This document shows positions 1 to 8,706 of a DNA stretch of 64,000 nt, one piece after another (within the stretch, counting starts at the first letter, position 1; each line of letters opens with the position of its first letter). A model generated the notes under the pieces. That model was not told where the DNA came from, ran no database searches, and worked only from the letters and a program-made list of their open reading frames with translations. Source of the DNA: Metabacillus crassostreae (GTDB lineage Bacteria > Bacillota > Bacilli > Bacillales > Bacillaceae); the NCBI RefSeq assembly GCF_016908395.1, contig NZ_JAFBDU010000013.1, positions 1 through 64,000 of the forward strand, written 5' to 3'. Both the position numbers and the translations under genes were made by a program.

Positions 1-75
1 CAATTCGCTCGACTTGCATGTATTAGGCACGCCGCCAGCGTTCGTCCTGAGCCAGGATCAAACTCTCCAATAAAG
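1..75 (-). rRNA. rrs: 16S ribosomal RNA, 5' end only
   Basis: The minus strand reads out the universal first bases of bacterial 16S rRNA, including the GAGTTTGATCCTGGCTCAG primer site and the following GACGAACGCTGGCGGC block. The mature 5' end is near position 75 and the gene runs off the left edge. Only the first 75 nt are present, so it cannot be used for species naming. It is the first gene of an rrn operon transcribed away from pdaB, a position where Bacillus also carries rRNA operons. Confidence 0.97.
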
Positions 76-200
76 TAGTGTTTGACTTGCTCATAGTTGT
101 TTCATTTTTTACTATATAGTACTTTTTTGTTAATCGAAATTAACGTTGGCACGCTTGGTTTTGTTTAGTTTTCAAAGATCATATATTCATCGTTTCCCTC
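76..200 (-). promoter_or_regulatory. rrn leader with boxA-like antitermination region
   Basis: Between the promoters and the 16S gene the minus strand carries the block TGATCTTTGAAAACTAAAC (about 157-181), which recurs in Bacillus rRNA leaders and resembles their antitermination/processing region. No gene lies here. The role is inferred from position and similarity to Bacillus leaders. Confidence 0.65.
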
Positions 201-215
201 AGAAGCGACTTTATT

Positions 216-244
216 AATTTAACACATTCGCCTTCTCACGTCAA
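216..244 (-). promoter_or_regulatory. rrn promoter P2 (sigma-A)
   Basis: On the minus strand TTGACG is followed after 17 nt by TAAATT. It is the promoter nearer the 16S gene of a tandem pair, as is usual for Bacillus rrn operons. Confidence 0.7.
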
Positions 245-323
245 CCCCAATTAAAGAAAAAGTTTCCTTCAATCTAAATGAATTCTCTATCCATTTATAA
301 GTGACTTATAAGCGACGAATTAC

Positions 324-352
324 AATATAACACCTTGAAAATGATAAGTCAA
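324..352 (-). promoter_or_regulatory. rrn promoter P1 (sigma-A)
   Basis: On the minus strand TTGACT is followed after exactly 17 nt by TATATT, about 108 nt upstream of P2. Tandem P1/P2 spacing of this order is typical for Bacillus rRNA operons. Confidence 0.7.
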
Positions 353-494
353 CAACTTACTTTAAATTATTTCACCTAAATTCATATTCAATTAAACATA
401 TGCTAAGTTAAGCTTTATTGTGCTTTAGGGTAGCTCGCTTACCTTCTTACAAAGTTTGCCCTATCAACACTAGTTTGTAATCTTCCCTTAAAAT

Positions 495-683
495 TCATTT
501 TGCTATCTTAAATAATATCTCCATCAAAATCTTTGTTCTCTCTTTTAATGCTCTTTCCTTTATGGTATTCCCCACTTCTTTTTGACTTTCTTTTTCTATC
601 ATTGCATTTGTATATTCCAATTCATTGATTAAGATGCTCTCTAGCTCCATTCGTTCTTTTTCCTTAAACATAAAGTAAATCAT
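495..683 (-). CDS. small charged hypothetical protein next to rrn
   Basis: A 62-residue, highly charged, probably all-helical protein beginning MIYFMFKEKERMELES. An ATG at 695 would add four residues but has no ribosome-binding site, whereas the ATG at 683 has GGAGG five bases upstream, so 683 is taken as the start. There is no signal peptide or membrane segment, and the Lys/Glu-rich pattern would suit a short coiled coil. It is oriented with the rRNA operon and lies just upstream of its promoters, divergent from pdaB. I do not recognise a family and give no function. The good ribosome-binding site and conserved-looking composition favour a real gene. Confidence 0.55.
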   Translation of the reverse strand: MIYFMFKEKERMELESILINELEYTNAMIEKESQKEVGNTIKERALKERTKILMEILFKIAK

Positions 684-796
684 GTTTTCCTCCATCTTTT
701 TTCTACATTCTTTCTAATATTTTTGTTTTCTAATCATTTTCAATAGGGACAAAGCATAGACTTGTCTCAAGAGAAAATGTGATCGAGGAGGTCATT

Positions 797-1561
797 ATGA
801 ATCAAATACATGTTTTCCATATTAAAAAGATTAAGCAAATTGCCTTAATCATGGTAGCAGCATTTTTTACAGCAGGTATATTATATGTTGAAAATGTTTT
901 AAATTATCCTGTCTTTTCTACAGCAGATGGACCAAAAGCAATTTATAGAGGTGATGCTGGCAACAAGGATATAGCTTTAACCTTTGATATAAGCTGGGGT
1001 GATGTTAAAGCCGAGGAAATCCTAGATACTCTCAAAAGTCAGAAGATAGATAATGCAACATTTTTCCTTTCCGCTTCATGGGCTGAAAGACATCCTGATG
1101 TTGTAAAACGTATTATAAAAGACGGACATCAAGTTGGTAGTATGGGCTATAACTTTAAAGATTATAGAGATCTTGAGCCACAGGAAGTCAGAAAAGATCT
1201 AAATATGGCGCAAGAGGCTTTTACTAAACTCGGCTTAAAAGATATCACTTTATTAAGACCACCTAGTGGGAGCTTTGATAAAGAAGTCTTAACTATAGCC
1301 CAGCAGCAAGGATATTCAGTTGTACATTATAGTATAGATTCAGAAGACTGGACGAACCCTGGTGTAGATGTGATCGTTAAAAACACTACAGCTTCTATTA
1401 AAGGTGGAGATATTGTCCTGTTACATGCTTCTGACTCAGCAAAACAAACAGTTAAAGCCCTACCTTCTATCTTAAAGGAGATAAAGAGCAAGGGGTTAAA
1501 TAATGTAACTGTAGGAGATATTATCTCAAATGCTAAAACTAAATCTTCTGAAGTCAAATAA
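797..1561 (+). CDS. pdaB: PdaB, sporulation polysaccharide deacetylase-like protein
   Basis: A NodB-fold protein of 254 residues, the same length as B. subtilis PdaB, which is needed to keep spores stable late in sporulation. The start at 797 is chosen for GAGGAGG seven bases upstream; an earlier in-frame codon at 779 has none. Residues about 15-35 form an N-terminal membrane anchor. The deacetylase motifs are recognisable but altered: TFDISWGD replaces TFDDG, the His pair of motif 2 is absent (GSMGYNF), motif 3 is RPPSGSF and the last motif is LLHASD. As I recall these changes are shared by PdaB orthologues, so catalysis may differ from classical deacetylases. It stands alone on the plus strand, convergent with kbaA. 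Confidence 0.93.
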   Translation: MNQIHVFHIKKIKQIALIMVAAFFTAGILYVENVLNYPVFSTADGPKAIYRGDAGNKDIALTFDISWGDVKAEEILDTLKSQKIDNATFFLSASWAERHPDVVKRIIKDGHQVGSMGYNFKDYRDLEPQEVRKDLNMAQEAFTKLGLKDITLLRPPSGSFDKEVLTIAQQQGYSVVHYSIDSEDWTNPGVDVIVKNTTASIKGGDIVLLHASDSAKQTVKALPSILKEIKSKGLNNVTVGDIISNAKTKSSEVK

Positions 1562-1657
1562 ATATTATGTAACTCTTAGATTATTCTCGCATGATTTGTA
1601 TTGAAACAAAAACCCATTTTGCTCCACCCCAATACAGGCAACAAATATTGAAACCAT

Positions 1658-1710
1658 AAAAAAGCACTGCTTATACGTATATATTTCATACGTATAAGCA
1701 GTGCTTTTGC
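1658..1710. terminator. bidirectional terminator between pdaB and kbaA
   Basis: A perfect 20-bp inverted repeat (1661-1680 with 1688-1707) encloses a 7-nt loop. It is flanked by an A-run on the left and a T-run on the right, so it can end transcription of both convergent genes. Confidence 0.92.
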
Positions 1711-1712
1711 TA

Positions 1713-2312
1713 TTATTTTGGATTTGTGAATTTTGGCAGCATTAATAACTGATATGCATTACATATTTGAATAGGTATTAACATAAGTAATAGCCAATTC
1801 TCTTCATTTACCCTTAATGCTGGAAACCATTCGATTGATGTGACTACTACCATAAAAAATAGAGCTGGAATAAATGCTTCTTTATTAGTATCTTTCTGCT
1901 TAAAGAAGGCAACAATTATACCTACTAAAAATACATAAAGAGCTATACCGAGATATGGGAGTAAAGTCTCTGTTTCATTTGCAAATAATTGAAAACGAAA
2001 ATAAACTAAATCAAATAGAACAAATAGAATTAAAACGACTTGAGCGATATTCCATAAAAACACAGAACGGAAAATTCCTAATCCAAATCTATGTATAGTT
2101 AAGTATGCAAAAAAGCCCATCTGACTTATCACACTAAATATTAATCCTACTCCAAATAACCAAAATAGAATTGAAAGGATTTCAATTATCTCAAAGTTAA
2201 TAAATAGGTCTTTATATTCTGCCCATTTAAGGACAAAACCTATAATACCTGAAGAAATTCCACCTATAAGTAAAGTACTTAAAAAGAAACGCACCCAATT
2301 TCGACTTTTCAC
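1713..2312 (-). CDS. kbaA: KbaA, KinB-signalling membrane protein
   Basis: A polytopic membrane protein of 199 residues with about six hydrophobic segments. It matches KbaA of B. subtilis (198 residues), which activates the KinB sporulation kinase pathway. I place the start at a GTG at 2312 because GGAGG lies seven bases upstream and the protein then begins VKSRNWVRFF, as the family does. Longer readings from 2384 add a non-family tail. Conserved stretches include SQMGFFAYLTIHRFGLGIF and FDLVYFRFQ. It is divergent from gerD and convergent with pdaB, as in B. subtilis. Confidence 0.9.
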   Translation of the reverse strand: MKSRNWVRFFLSTLLIGGISSGIIGFVLKWAEYKDLFINFEIIEILSILFWLFGVGLIFSVISQMGFFAYLTIHRFGLGIFRSVFLWNIAQVVLILFVLFDLVYFRFQLFANETETLLPYLGIALYVFLVGIIVAFFKQKDTNKEAFIPALFFMVVVTSIEWFPALRVNEENWLLLMLIPIQICNAYQLLMLPKFTNPK

Positions 2313-2453
2313 TTCAATATCCTCCATCTCATTACTACACTTGATTTTACCAATCCTTTCGTAAAAAAGCCATATGAGAAGCATTTTCCTCGTATAATTT
2401 CTTTTATCTAACTAAAAAATATAGCTATAAAACGTAATTTGAAAGGAGCAAAA

Positions 2454-3107
2454 ATGACCATGAAGAGATACACGCTCCTCATGATTTCCACGCTTTTATT
2501 GCTAGGCATCTTCACATCAGGCTGTGCACCAAGGGAAGAATCAGGCAGTCAGATGGATTATGAACAAACAAAGAAGATGGTCGTTGATATATTAAAAACA
2601 GATGATGGTAAAAAAGCGCTACAAGAGGTTATGAAAGATGAAGAAATGAAGCAAGTATTAATTATGGATCAAAGCATTGTAAAAGAAACCATTGAAACAA
2701 CATTAACATCTGAAAAGGGTACAAAGTTTTGGCAAAAGGTATTTGAAGATCCAAAGTTTGTTGAAAGCTTTGCAACAAGTCTTAAAGGTGAGCACGAAAA
2801 AGTGATTAAAGACTTAATGAAGGATCCAGACTACCAAAAAATGTTAATAGATCTTTTCCAGGATCCTGAAATGGAAAAGAGTATGATAACTGCTGTGAAG
2901 AGTCAAGAATTTAGAAAGCATCTACAGGATGTTATTATGGAAACCTTATCAAGTCCTCTTTATAAAGCCAAAATTCAGGAAACACTTCTAAAAGCTGCAG
3001 AGGAAGCTGGTCAACAAGCCGGAGGCAGTCAGCAAGCTGAAGAAGAAAGTGGTGGCGGAGAAAGTGAAGCTGGTCAAGAGCAAGGTGGTGAAGGTGGCGG
3101 TAGTTAA
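2454..3107 (+). CDS. gerD: GerD, spore germination lipoprotein
   Basis: A lipoprotein of 217 residues. A basic start (MTMKRY), a hydrophobic stretch and the lipobox TSGC mark lipid attachment at Cys about 24. AAAGGAG sits five bases before the ATG at 2454. GerD is required in Bacillus for clustering germinant receptors at the spore inner membrane and for fast germination with nutrients. The helical core carries repeated EKxxxDPxF-like segments as in known GerD. The tail (about 185-217) is rich in Gly, Glu and Gln and makes this protein longer than the roughly 185-residue B. subtilis form; it is probably disordered. Context: between kbaA (divergent) and salA (convergent). Confidence 0.92.
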   Translation: MTMKRYTLLMISTLLLLGIFTSGCAPREESGSQMDYEQTKKMVVDILKTDDGKKALQEVMKDEEMKQVLIMDQSIVKETIETTLTSEKGTKFWQKVFEDPKFVESFATSLKGEHEKVIKDLMKDPDYQKMLIDLFQDPEMEKSMITAVKSQEFRKHLQDVIMETLSSPLYKAKIQETLLKAAEEAGQQAGGSQQAEEESGGGESEAGQEQGGEGGGS

Positions 3108-3225
3108 ACTGCTCTTTTTAAGTTTTCTTATCCTTAGCCAAGAACTTAAAGAGGCTGAACCATAATCAAAGCAGTCATACAAAAAGACGAATAAATCTAA
3201 AATCAGTTAAGCTGAAAGAAACAAG

Positions 3226-3263
3226 TTCGTTCCATTGCGCTGCAGACACTCGCTTTCCACTAG
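3226..3263. repeat. possible fragment of a dispersed Bacillaceae intergenic repeat
   Basis: The sequence around CGCTGCAGACACTCGCTTTCC resembles the core of a short repeat that I recall from intergenic regions of several Bacillaceae genomes. Only one degenerate copy is visible here, so identity rests on memory. The rest of the 310-bp gerD-salA gap holds only a terminator. Confidence 0.3.
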
Positions 3264-3311
3264 TTTTTAAAAATAGTTACAAAATCAAAAAATCTAATGA
3301 AGACTGCAAAT

Positions 3312-3371
3312 AAAAACCCGAACTATTAGGCGAGTGATTAATTGAAATATCACCTAATAATTCGGGTTTAT
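3312..3371. terminator. bidirectional terminator between gerD and salA
   Basis: A long inverted repeat (AAACCCGAA...TTCGGGTTT, with interior ATTAGG/CCTAAT pairing) is flanked by an A-run and a T-rich side. It serves both convergent genes. Confidence 0.88.
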
Positions 3372-3417
3372 CATTAACTTTAATACTTATGTCCCAGAGT
3401 AATATTAAGTCACTTTA

Positions 3418-4476
3418 TTATTTAACAGGTATAATGCCTAAAACCTGCTTACCAATTTCTTGATAGATCTTACCTATTGGATGGTCTTCTGCATAAACAG
3501 AAGGAGCAAAATCATCATCATTCCAATCAGGCTGTTGAAGTGGAATTTTACCTAATAAAGGGACTCTAAGCTCTTCAGCTAATTTTTCTCCTCCACCTCG
3601 ACCAAATACATATTCTTTTTCTCCAGTTTTAGCACTTTCGAAATAAGCCATATTCTCTACAACACCAACTACTTCATGATCTGTTTGTAAAGCCATAGCC
3701 CCAGCTCTAGCAGCAACAAATGCAGCAGTTGGATGTGGAGTAGATACAATGATTTCTTTACATGCAGGTAGCATAGAGTGAACATCTAATGCAACATCAC
3801 CAGTACCTGGTGGTAAATCTAGTAGAAGGTAATCTAATTCACCCCATTCAACCTCATTAAAGAAATTATTTAACATTTTCCCTAGCATTGGTCCTCTCCA
3901 GATAACAGGTGCATTATCTTCTACGAAAAAGCCCATAGAAATCACCTTTACTCCAAATCTTTCTACAGGAAAGATTTTTTCTCCTCGAACGACAGGTCTT
4001 TTTGTAATGCCCATCATATCAGGTACACTAAAGCCGTAAATATCTGCATCGATAAGGCCGACCTTTTTCCCTAAGCGTGCTAATGAAACAGCTAAATTAA
4101 CAGAAACAGTTGATTTACCTACTCCACCTTTTCCACTTGCTATTGCTAGGAATGTTGTTTTTGAGTTTGGTGATAAAAGGGAATCTGATTTCTCTTCTGC
4201 TGGATCTTGATATGCAGCGATTGTACTTTGTGGTAACTCATGAAAGCGAAGACCTACAGATTCAGCTCCTGCTTCCTTCACTAATGCTACAATGTTCTGT
4301 TGAAGCTGAAGCTGCTCAGCTGTATTTAATTTAGAAATACCTATTTTAAGGCTAACATGTGCCTTTTCTTCTTTAATTTTCACTTCTTCTATGGCACTTA
4401 ACTCATCTAATGATTTATGTAAAAAAGGATCTTGAAGTTGTCCGATAATTTTACGTAATTCTTCTTCTCTTAGCAT
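3418..4476 (-). CDS. salA: SalA, Mrp/NBP35-family ATP-binding protein
   Basis: A protein of 352 residues, the same length as B. subtilis SalA. The N-terminal 90 residues form a DUF59/MIP18-like domain. The rest is a ParA-like P-loop ATPase with the deviant Walker A motif GKGGVGKST and the Mrp signature (PPGTGDVALD). The ATG at 4476, with AGGGTGG upstream, is preferred over a GTG three codons earlier because the protein then starts MLREEE like the family. Mrp proteins are often iron-sulfur carriers, but SalA is known in B. subtilis as a regulator that represses scoC and so raises exoprotease output. I see no CxxC cluster site at the C-terminus, which fits the regulator role. Confidence 0.9.
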   Translation of the reverse strand: MLREEELRKIIGQLQDPFLHKSLDELSAIEEVKIKEEKAHVSLKIGISKLNTAEQLQLQQNIVALVKEAGAESVGLRFHELPQSTIAAYQDPAEEKSDSLLSPNSKTTFLAIASGKGGVGKSTVSVNLAVSLARLGKKVGLIDADIYGFSVPDMMGITKRPVVRGEKIFPVERFGVKVISMGFFVEDNAPVIWRGPMLGKMLNNFFNEVEWGELDYLLLDLPPGTGDVALDVHSMLPACKEIIVSTPHPTAAFVAARAGAMALQTDHEVVGVVENMAYFESAKTGEKEYVFGRGGGEKLAEELRVPLLGKIPLQQPDWNDDDFAPSVYAEDHPIGKIYQEIGKQVLGIIPVK

Positions 4477-4507
4477 GTTAACCACCCTTTATGGATTCGT
4501 TTTCATC

Positions 4508-4543
4508 AGTATAACATATAATAATCGATTGGTAGAAAGACAA
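4508..4543 (-). promoter_or_regulatory. candidate salA promoter
   Basis: The minus strand shows TTGTCT, 17 nt, TATATG, and overlapping it an extended -10 (TGTTATACT). Either gives a short leader for salA. Assigned by inspection only. Confidence 0.45.
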
Positions 4544-4560
4544 AGGTTTGGTTTGGGAGT

Positions 4561-5274
4561 TTATTCAGGTGGATTTTTCTCATTTGTAAAATAGCGCATA
4601 ACCCCATTATAGATTGAAGCTGCTATCTTATCTTGATAGTCCTGTGTTGATAGTAATCTTTCTTCTTCATGATTTGATAGAAAGCCTACTTCAACTAAAG
4701 CGCCTGGTTTATCTATATTTCTAAGAAGGTATATACCGTCAATTGGTTTAGCAACTCTCTCTGTATTTTCTAAATTACTACGAAGTTCATCCTGTATATA
4801 TTTTGCTACATTTTCATTTTCAACAAACTTACCATGATAAAAGGTTTGAGCCCCGCTCCATTTTTCAGACGGAATCGCATTTAAATGTATGGATAAAAAT
4901 AGATCAGCATTAGAATCATTGATAATATTCACCCGGTTTTTTAAATCCTCAGCTTTTCTTCGGCTATATCCTTTTGTATCTTCATCAGCTAAATCTACGT
5001 CTTCTTCTCTAGTTAATAATACAAGTGCACCTTGTTCTTGTAAGTAGTCTCTTAATACTAAAGAAATACTTAAAGATATATCTTTTTCCAATGTATTATT
5101 ACCTACCGCTCCTCCATCAGGTCCACCATGTCCCGGATCAATATAAATGACTTTACCACTTAAAGGTAGGTTCCAGGATTCCCATGAACGGTTATCAGTA
5201 ATTTGCCATTGAAATAATAAAAGTAATACTATAAAACCACCAATAAAACCAAACCATTTGATTTTTTGCTTCAT
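4561..5274 (-). CDS. cwlD: CwlD, N-acetylmuramoyl-L-alanine amidase for spore cortex
   Basis: An Amidase_3 enzyme of 237 residues, equal to B. subtilis CwlD. Residues about 8-22 are a membrane anchor or signal segment. The zinc-amidase motifs follow: YIDPGHGGPDGG, the Glu in NNTLEKD, SIHLNA and the late VEVGFLSN. CwlD removes the stem peptide from N-acetylmuramate so that PdaA can form muramic delta-lactam in the cortex, which germination lytic enzymes need. AGGAGGG precedes the ATG. It lies downstream of ybaK and upstream of salA, all on the minus strand. Confidence 0.94.
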   Translation of the reverse strand: MKQKIKWFGFIGGFIVLLLLFQWQITDNRSWESWNLPLSGKVIYIDPGHGGPDGGAVGNNTLEKDISLSISLVLRDYLQEQGALVLLTREEDVDLADEDTKGYSRRKAEDLKNRVNIINDSNADLFLSIHLNAIPSEKWSGAQTFYHGKFVENENVAKYIQDELRSNLENTERVAKPIDGIYLLRNIDKPGALVEVGFLSNHEEERLLSTQDYQDKIAASIYNGVMRYFTNEKNPPE

Positions 5275-5357
5275 CTTATTCCCTCCTGCTCGTCCTCTCT
5301 TAAAATATATGGGACAAAGAGGAGGAATATGATAAAGAAGTATTCCATCTATCTACT

Positions 5358-5795
5358 TTAATGTAATCTTAGCTTATATCTTTTTTCACCCTTTAAATAA
5401 CCTTGCTTCCACCAATTATGAACAAAATACTCACAAGCAATATAGATTTCATCAAATGAAATATTTTGATCATTCATCTTCCCAAAATTAAGAAAGTAAT
5501 CAAACATTTCATCGATAATCTGCCTTTCATCTAACTGGCATCTTTTATTCACTTGATTCATTGATTCCCCTAAATAACCAAACTTACTGTACTTAGCACC
5601 CAACAAAAAGGATTCAATAGCAAAATCCACACAGCCATCTTCAATTACAGGCTTTTTGATAATGTTTGAAAAACCACCAAAGCAAGTATCTATCTCAGCT
5701 TTGATTTCTGCTAAAGATAACTCACGAAGCATTCTCTTCTCATACTTAAGTTCTTTTTGGTGCCTCTTCTGCTTTAAAGAAATAATTTCATTCAT
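5358..5795 (-). CDS. ybaK: YbaK, DUF2521-family protein
   Basis: A soluble protein of 145 residues recognised as the YbaK protein that sits next to cwlD in Bacillus. It opens with a basic stretch (SLKQKRHQKELKYEKR) and ends with the conserved region YFVHNWWKQGYLKGEKRYKLRLH. No signal peptide, membrane segment or catalytic motif is visible and the function is unknown. GGGAGGAC before the ATG is a good ribosome-binding site. In B. subtilis ybaJ lies between rpsI and ybaK; here ybaJ is absent and a large accessory block takes its place. Confidence 0.8.
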   Translation of the reverse strand: MNEIISLKQKRHQKELKYEKRMLRELSLAEIKAEIDTCFGGFSNIIKKPVIEDGCVDFAIESFLLGAKYSKFGYLGESMNQVNKRCQLDERQIIDEMFDYFLNFGKMNDQNISFDEIYIACEYFVHNWWKQGYLKGEKRYKLRLH

Positions 5796-5984
5796 ATCAA
5801 AGTCCTCCCTTAAATGTATTGTTTAACAGTCCGAATTTATCATTCGTAAAATCTTTTCCAATTTCATCTAAAGAAGGTGACTTTGTTGGAAGGTAAAAGT
5901 AATACGACCTTTCCTATAAAAGTTGTAAGAGCTAGGCTGTAAAGATCTCTGAGAATAGGCTGCTACAAAGTACAAAATCTATAG

Positions 5985-6015
5985 AAATAATTCATTTCCC
6001 GCGAAATGATTATTT
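5985..6015. promoter_or_regulatory. hairpin in the ybaK-permease gap
   Basis: An inverted repeat pairs AAATAATTCATTTC with GAAATGATTATTT around a CCGC loop (about 13 bp, one bulged T). No T-run follows on the plus strand, so it is not a clear terminator there. It is the main structure in the 298-bp gap 5796-6093, which otherwise holds no gene that I can support. Confidence 0.5.
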
Positions 6016-6093
6016 AGAGAATTCAACACTTTTTCATTACATAATCTTTTTGAAATTAACTAAGAATACCTATAGACAATATAGGAGGCAATT

Positions 6094-7467
6094 ATGGAAA
6101 AGACATCAAACTCTAATAAAGCTAGCAACAAACAAAATAAATCCACATCAGGTAATATGAAATGGTGGCAACTTTCATTAATTGGGATTGGTTGTACAAT
6201 TGGAACAGGATACTTCCTAGGATCTAGTATCGGAATAAGTGTGACAGGTCCTTCTATTGTATTTTCCTTTCTTTTAGCTGCATTAGGAACATATATTGTT
6301 TTTAATGTATTAGCTAAAATGACTGCAGCGGATCCACAAGATGGTTCATTTTGTTATTATGCTGGACAGGCTTTCGGTAAGTGGGCAGAATTTAGTTCTG
6401 GATGGAATTATTGGTGTTCAAATATCTTAATAATGGGAAGTCAATTAACCGCACTAGCTATCCTTTCCCAGTTCTGGTTTAAGGATATACCGCTTTGGGT
6501 ATTTGCAGCTGGTTATGCAATCCTATCTATTCTTGTGGTTATAACGGGAACAAAAGGCTTTGATAAGTTTGAAAATGTGTTTGCTGTTATAAAATTTTCG
6601 GCAATTCTTATGTTTATTATTTTAGCGATAGCAGCCTTATTTGGATGGATTGATGGTGATACAAATCCTACTGGTTTACCTAAATCTGCAGGAGAAATAT
6701 TCGCTGGTGGCTGGAAGGGATTTTGGGCTTCACTTATTTACGCCTTTTATGCATTTGGAGGAATTGAAGTAATAGGGATCATGGCGATGCAACTTGAAAA
6801 AAAAGAAGATGCTCCTAAATCAGGGAAAGTCATGTTGATCGCATTAACCTTTGTTTATGTCTTATCATTAGGACTAGCTGTCACTTTGGTAGCAACAGAC
6901 GCTTTTCATGCAGAAGAGAGTCCATTTGTAACGGCTTTAACAGAATATAATCTTGCCTTTTTTCCTCATGTGTTTAACGGGGCAATTATTATAGCAGGCT
7001 TTTCTACAATGACTGCAGCTTTATACGGAGTTACTAACCTGTTAGTTACATTATCTGAAGACGGTGATGCTCCTAAGTTTTTTTCTAAAAAGCTTAAGTT
7101 TAAGGAGCTTCCATTGCCATCTTTAACACTCGCTGCAATTGGATTATTAGCTTCCATCATTACAGCATTATTATTACCTGGGAAAATATACGAATATATC
7201 ACAACAGCAGCTGGGATTCTAATTTTATACAATTGGTTTTTCATCATCATTTCTGCCATGCGTTTATTAGAACAATCCTTCTTGAAAAAAGCTTTCTCTA
7301 TTCTTGGTCTCCTTTTAATTGTAGCCGCTATCACAGGAACATTATTCGAGAAGGCTGTTCGACCTGGTTTTTTTGTAAGCATCTTATTTGTTGGTATAAT
7401 TTTAACAATATGCTTGTTTATGAAAAAGAAATGGAAAAAACCTGAAAATAAAATTCGATATTATTAA
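6094..7467 (+). CDS. APC-superfamily amino-acid permease (YvbW-like)
   Basis: A 12-helix transporter of 457 residues with a short polar, Asn/Lys-rich N-terminus. The first helix shows the APC signature GIGCTIGTGYFLGSS and helix 6 the YAFYAFGGIEVIG motif, where substrate carboxylate and amino groups bind in this family. By overall pattern it most resembles B. subtilis YvbW, a predicted amino-acid permease. The substrate cannot be read from sequence. ATAGGAGG precedes the ATG, and CCTATA-N5-TATAGG (6069-6085) could partly hide it. A search for a T-box motif upstream found none. Neighbouring asnA is convergent, so an amino-acid theme is possible but not shown. Confidence 0.8.
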   Translation: MEKTSNSNKASNKQNKSTSGNMKWWQLSLIGIGCTIGTGYFLGSSIGISVTGPSIVFSFLLAALGTYIVFNVLAKMTAADPQDGSFCYYAGQAFGKWAEFSSGWNYWCSNILIMGSQLTALAILSQFWFKDIPLWVFAAGYAILSILVVITGTKGFDKFENVFAVIKFSAILMFIILAIAALFGWIDGDTNPTGLPKSAGEIFAGGWKGFWASLIYAFYAFGGIEVIGIMAMQLEKKEDAPKSGKVMLIALTFVYVLSLGLAVTLVATDAFHAEESPFVTALTEYNLAFFPHVFNGAIIIAGFSTMTAALYGVTNLLVTLSEDGDAPKFFSKKLKFKELPLPSLTLAAIGLLASIITALLLPGKIYEYITTAAGILILYNWFFIIISAMRLLEQSFLKKAFSILGLLLIVAAITGTLFEKAVRPGFFVSILFVGIILTICLFMKKKWKKPENKIRYY

Positions 7468-7486
7468 AAAAGATAATCACCTAAAC

Positions 7487-7521
7487 AAAGAACCGCAAGT
7501 TAATATTAATTGCGGTTCTTT
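7487..7521. terminator. bidirectional terminator between permease and asnA
   Basis: AAAGAACCGCAA pairs with TTGCGGTTCTTT around a short AT loop. The A and T ends serve both strands of the convergent pair. Confidence 0.9.
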
Positions 7522-7532
7522 CAAGTTTTGAA

Positions 7533-8546
7533 TTAGAATAATTGAATATTTCTCTCTTCACACTCTAGTAAGGTTTCCTCATTCCAAACAGATGCCTGCA
7601 CTTCCCCTATATGAACCTTCTTCAATAAAAACATACATAATCTTGATTGACCAATTCCACCCCCTATGGTTTGAGGGAGGATTCCGTTGATGATCTTTTG
7701 ATGAAAGTACAAGTTTTCACGTTCCTCAGCATCTGAAACCTTTAATTGTTTGAGAAGAGTTTCTGAATCTACCCGAATCCCCATTGAGGAAATTTCAAAG
7801 GCTCTTTGTAATGTAGGATTCCAAACAACGATATCACCATTAAGTTTCCAATCATCATAATCAGGTGAACGTCCATCATGTTTTTCTCCAGATCGTAAAA
7901 CTCCACCTATTTCCATAATGAATACAGCACCATATTTCTTTGCAATCTCATCTTCTCGTTGCTTTGGATTAATGTCTGGATAAAGATCTTCAAGCTCTTG
8001 TGTTGTAATAAAGTAAATATCCTCTGGCAAGGTAGCATCTAAGGCAGGATGGAACTTTGACATGTGTAACTCTGTTGCTTTAATTGCTTGATAGATCTTT
8101 CTTACTTCACTTTTTAATGTATTGATGTTTCGATCTTCTTTATTAATTACTTTTTCCCAATCCCATTGATCTACATATATTGAATGAAGATTATCGAGCT
8201 TCTCATCTCTTCTGATGGCATTCATATTTGTATAAAGTCCTTCTCCAGTAACAAATCCAAATTTCTGTAGTGCAATCCTTTTCCATTTTGCAAGAGATTG
8301 AACAATTTCAATCCTTGGTTCTTCAATATCTAATGCAGTAAATGATACCATTCTTTCTACACCATTTAGATTATCATTTATGCCTTTTCCGCTCGGTACA
8401 ATTAATGGAGAAGAAACCTTTGTTAAGTCTAAAAATTCAGATAACTTAGATTCAAAAAAATCCTTTACCTCGTTGATTGCTATTTGTGTATTCATTATGT
8501 CTAATGTTGATTTGTAACCAGCATATACCGTCGTTGATTTTGTCAT
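7533..8546 (-). CDS. asnA: aspartate-ammonia ligase (asparagine synthetase A)
   Basis: A protein of 337 residues, close to the 330 of E. coli AsnA, with the class II aminoacyl-tRNA-synthetase-like fold. It makes asparagine from aspartate, ammonia and ATP in the cytoplasm. Supporting stretches are the N-terminal APLIVP-type block (SSPLIVPSGKGINDNLNG), the ERMVSFTALD region, and the C-terminal motif IGGGIGQSRLCMFLL, matching motif 3 of the fold. GGGAGG lies before the ATG. B. subtilis itself uses AsnB-type enzymes, so asnA here is an accessory gene relative to that species, found in the non-syntenic block between ybaK and rpsI. Confidence 0.95.
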   Translation of the reverse strand: MTKSTTVYAGYKSTLDIMNTQIAINEVKDFFESKLSEFLDLTKVSSPLIVPSGKGINDNLNGVERMVSFTALDIEEPRIEIVQSLAKWKRIALQKFGFVTGEGLYTNMNAIRRDEKLDNLHSIYVDQWDWEKVINKEDRNINTLKSEVRKIYQAIKATELHMSKFHPALDATLPEDIYFITTQELEDLYPDINPKQREDEIAKKYGAVFIMEIGGVLRSGEKHDGRSPDYDDWKLNGDIVVWNPTLQRAFEISSMGIRVDSETLLKQLKVSDAEERENLYFHQKIINGILPQTIGGGIGQSRLCMFLLKKVHIGEVQASVWNEETLLECEERNIQLF

Positions 8547-8706
8547 ATTATCCTCCCAAATGTTCTCTTATTAAAAGCCCTGCAATTTCTATTTTTAAAG
8601 GACCAAAATCACATTATGTAAGACAAATTCCAAATGTTACAAGTAACGAGCTGGAAAACATGCACACTTCATCTACTACAAATAGATCAACACAAATATT
8701 GGTTAT

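Noticed and set aside
6047-6080. TTGAAA with TATAGA as a permease promoter
   Set aside because: The spacer is only 15 nt and transcription would start at or inside the ribosome-binding site.
8636-8647. GTTAC-AA-GTAAC dyad between asnA and the exporter, considered as a TnrA/GlnR site
   Set aside because: Half-sites and spacing do not fit TGTNA-N7-TNACA.
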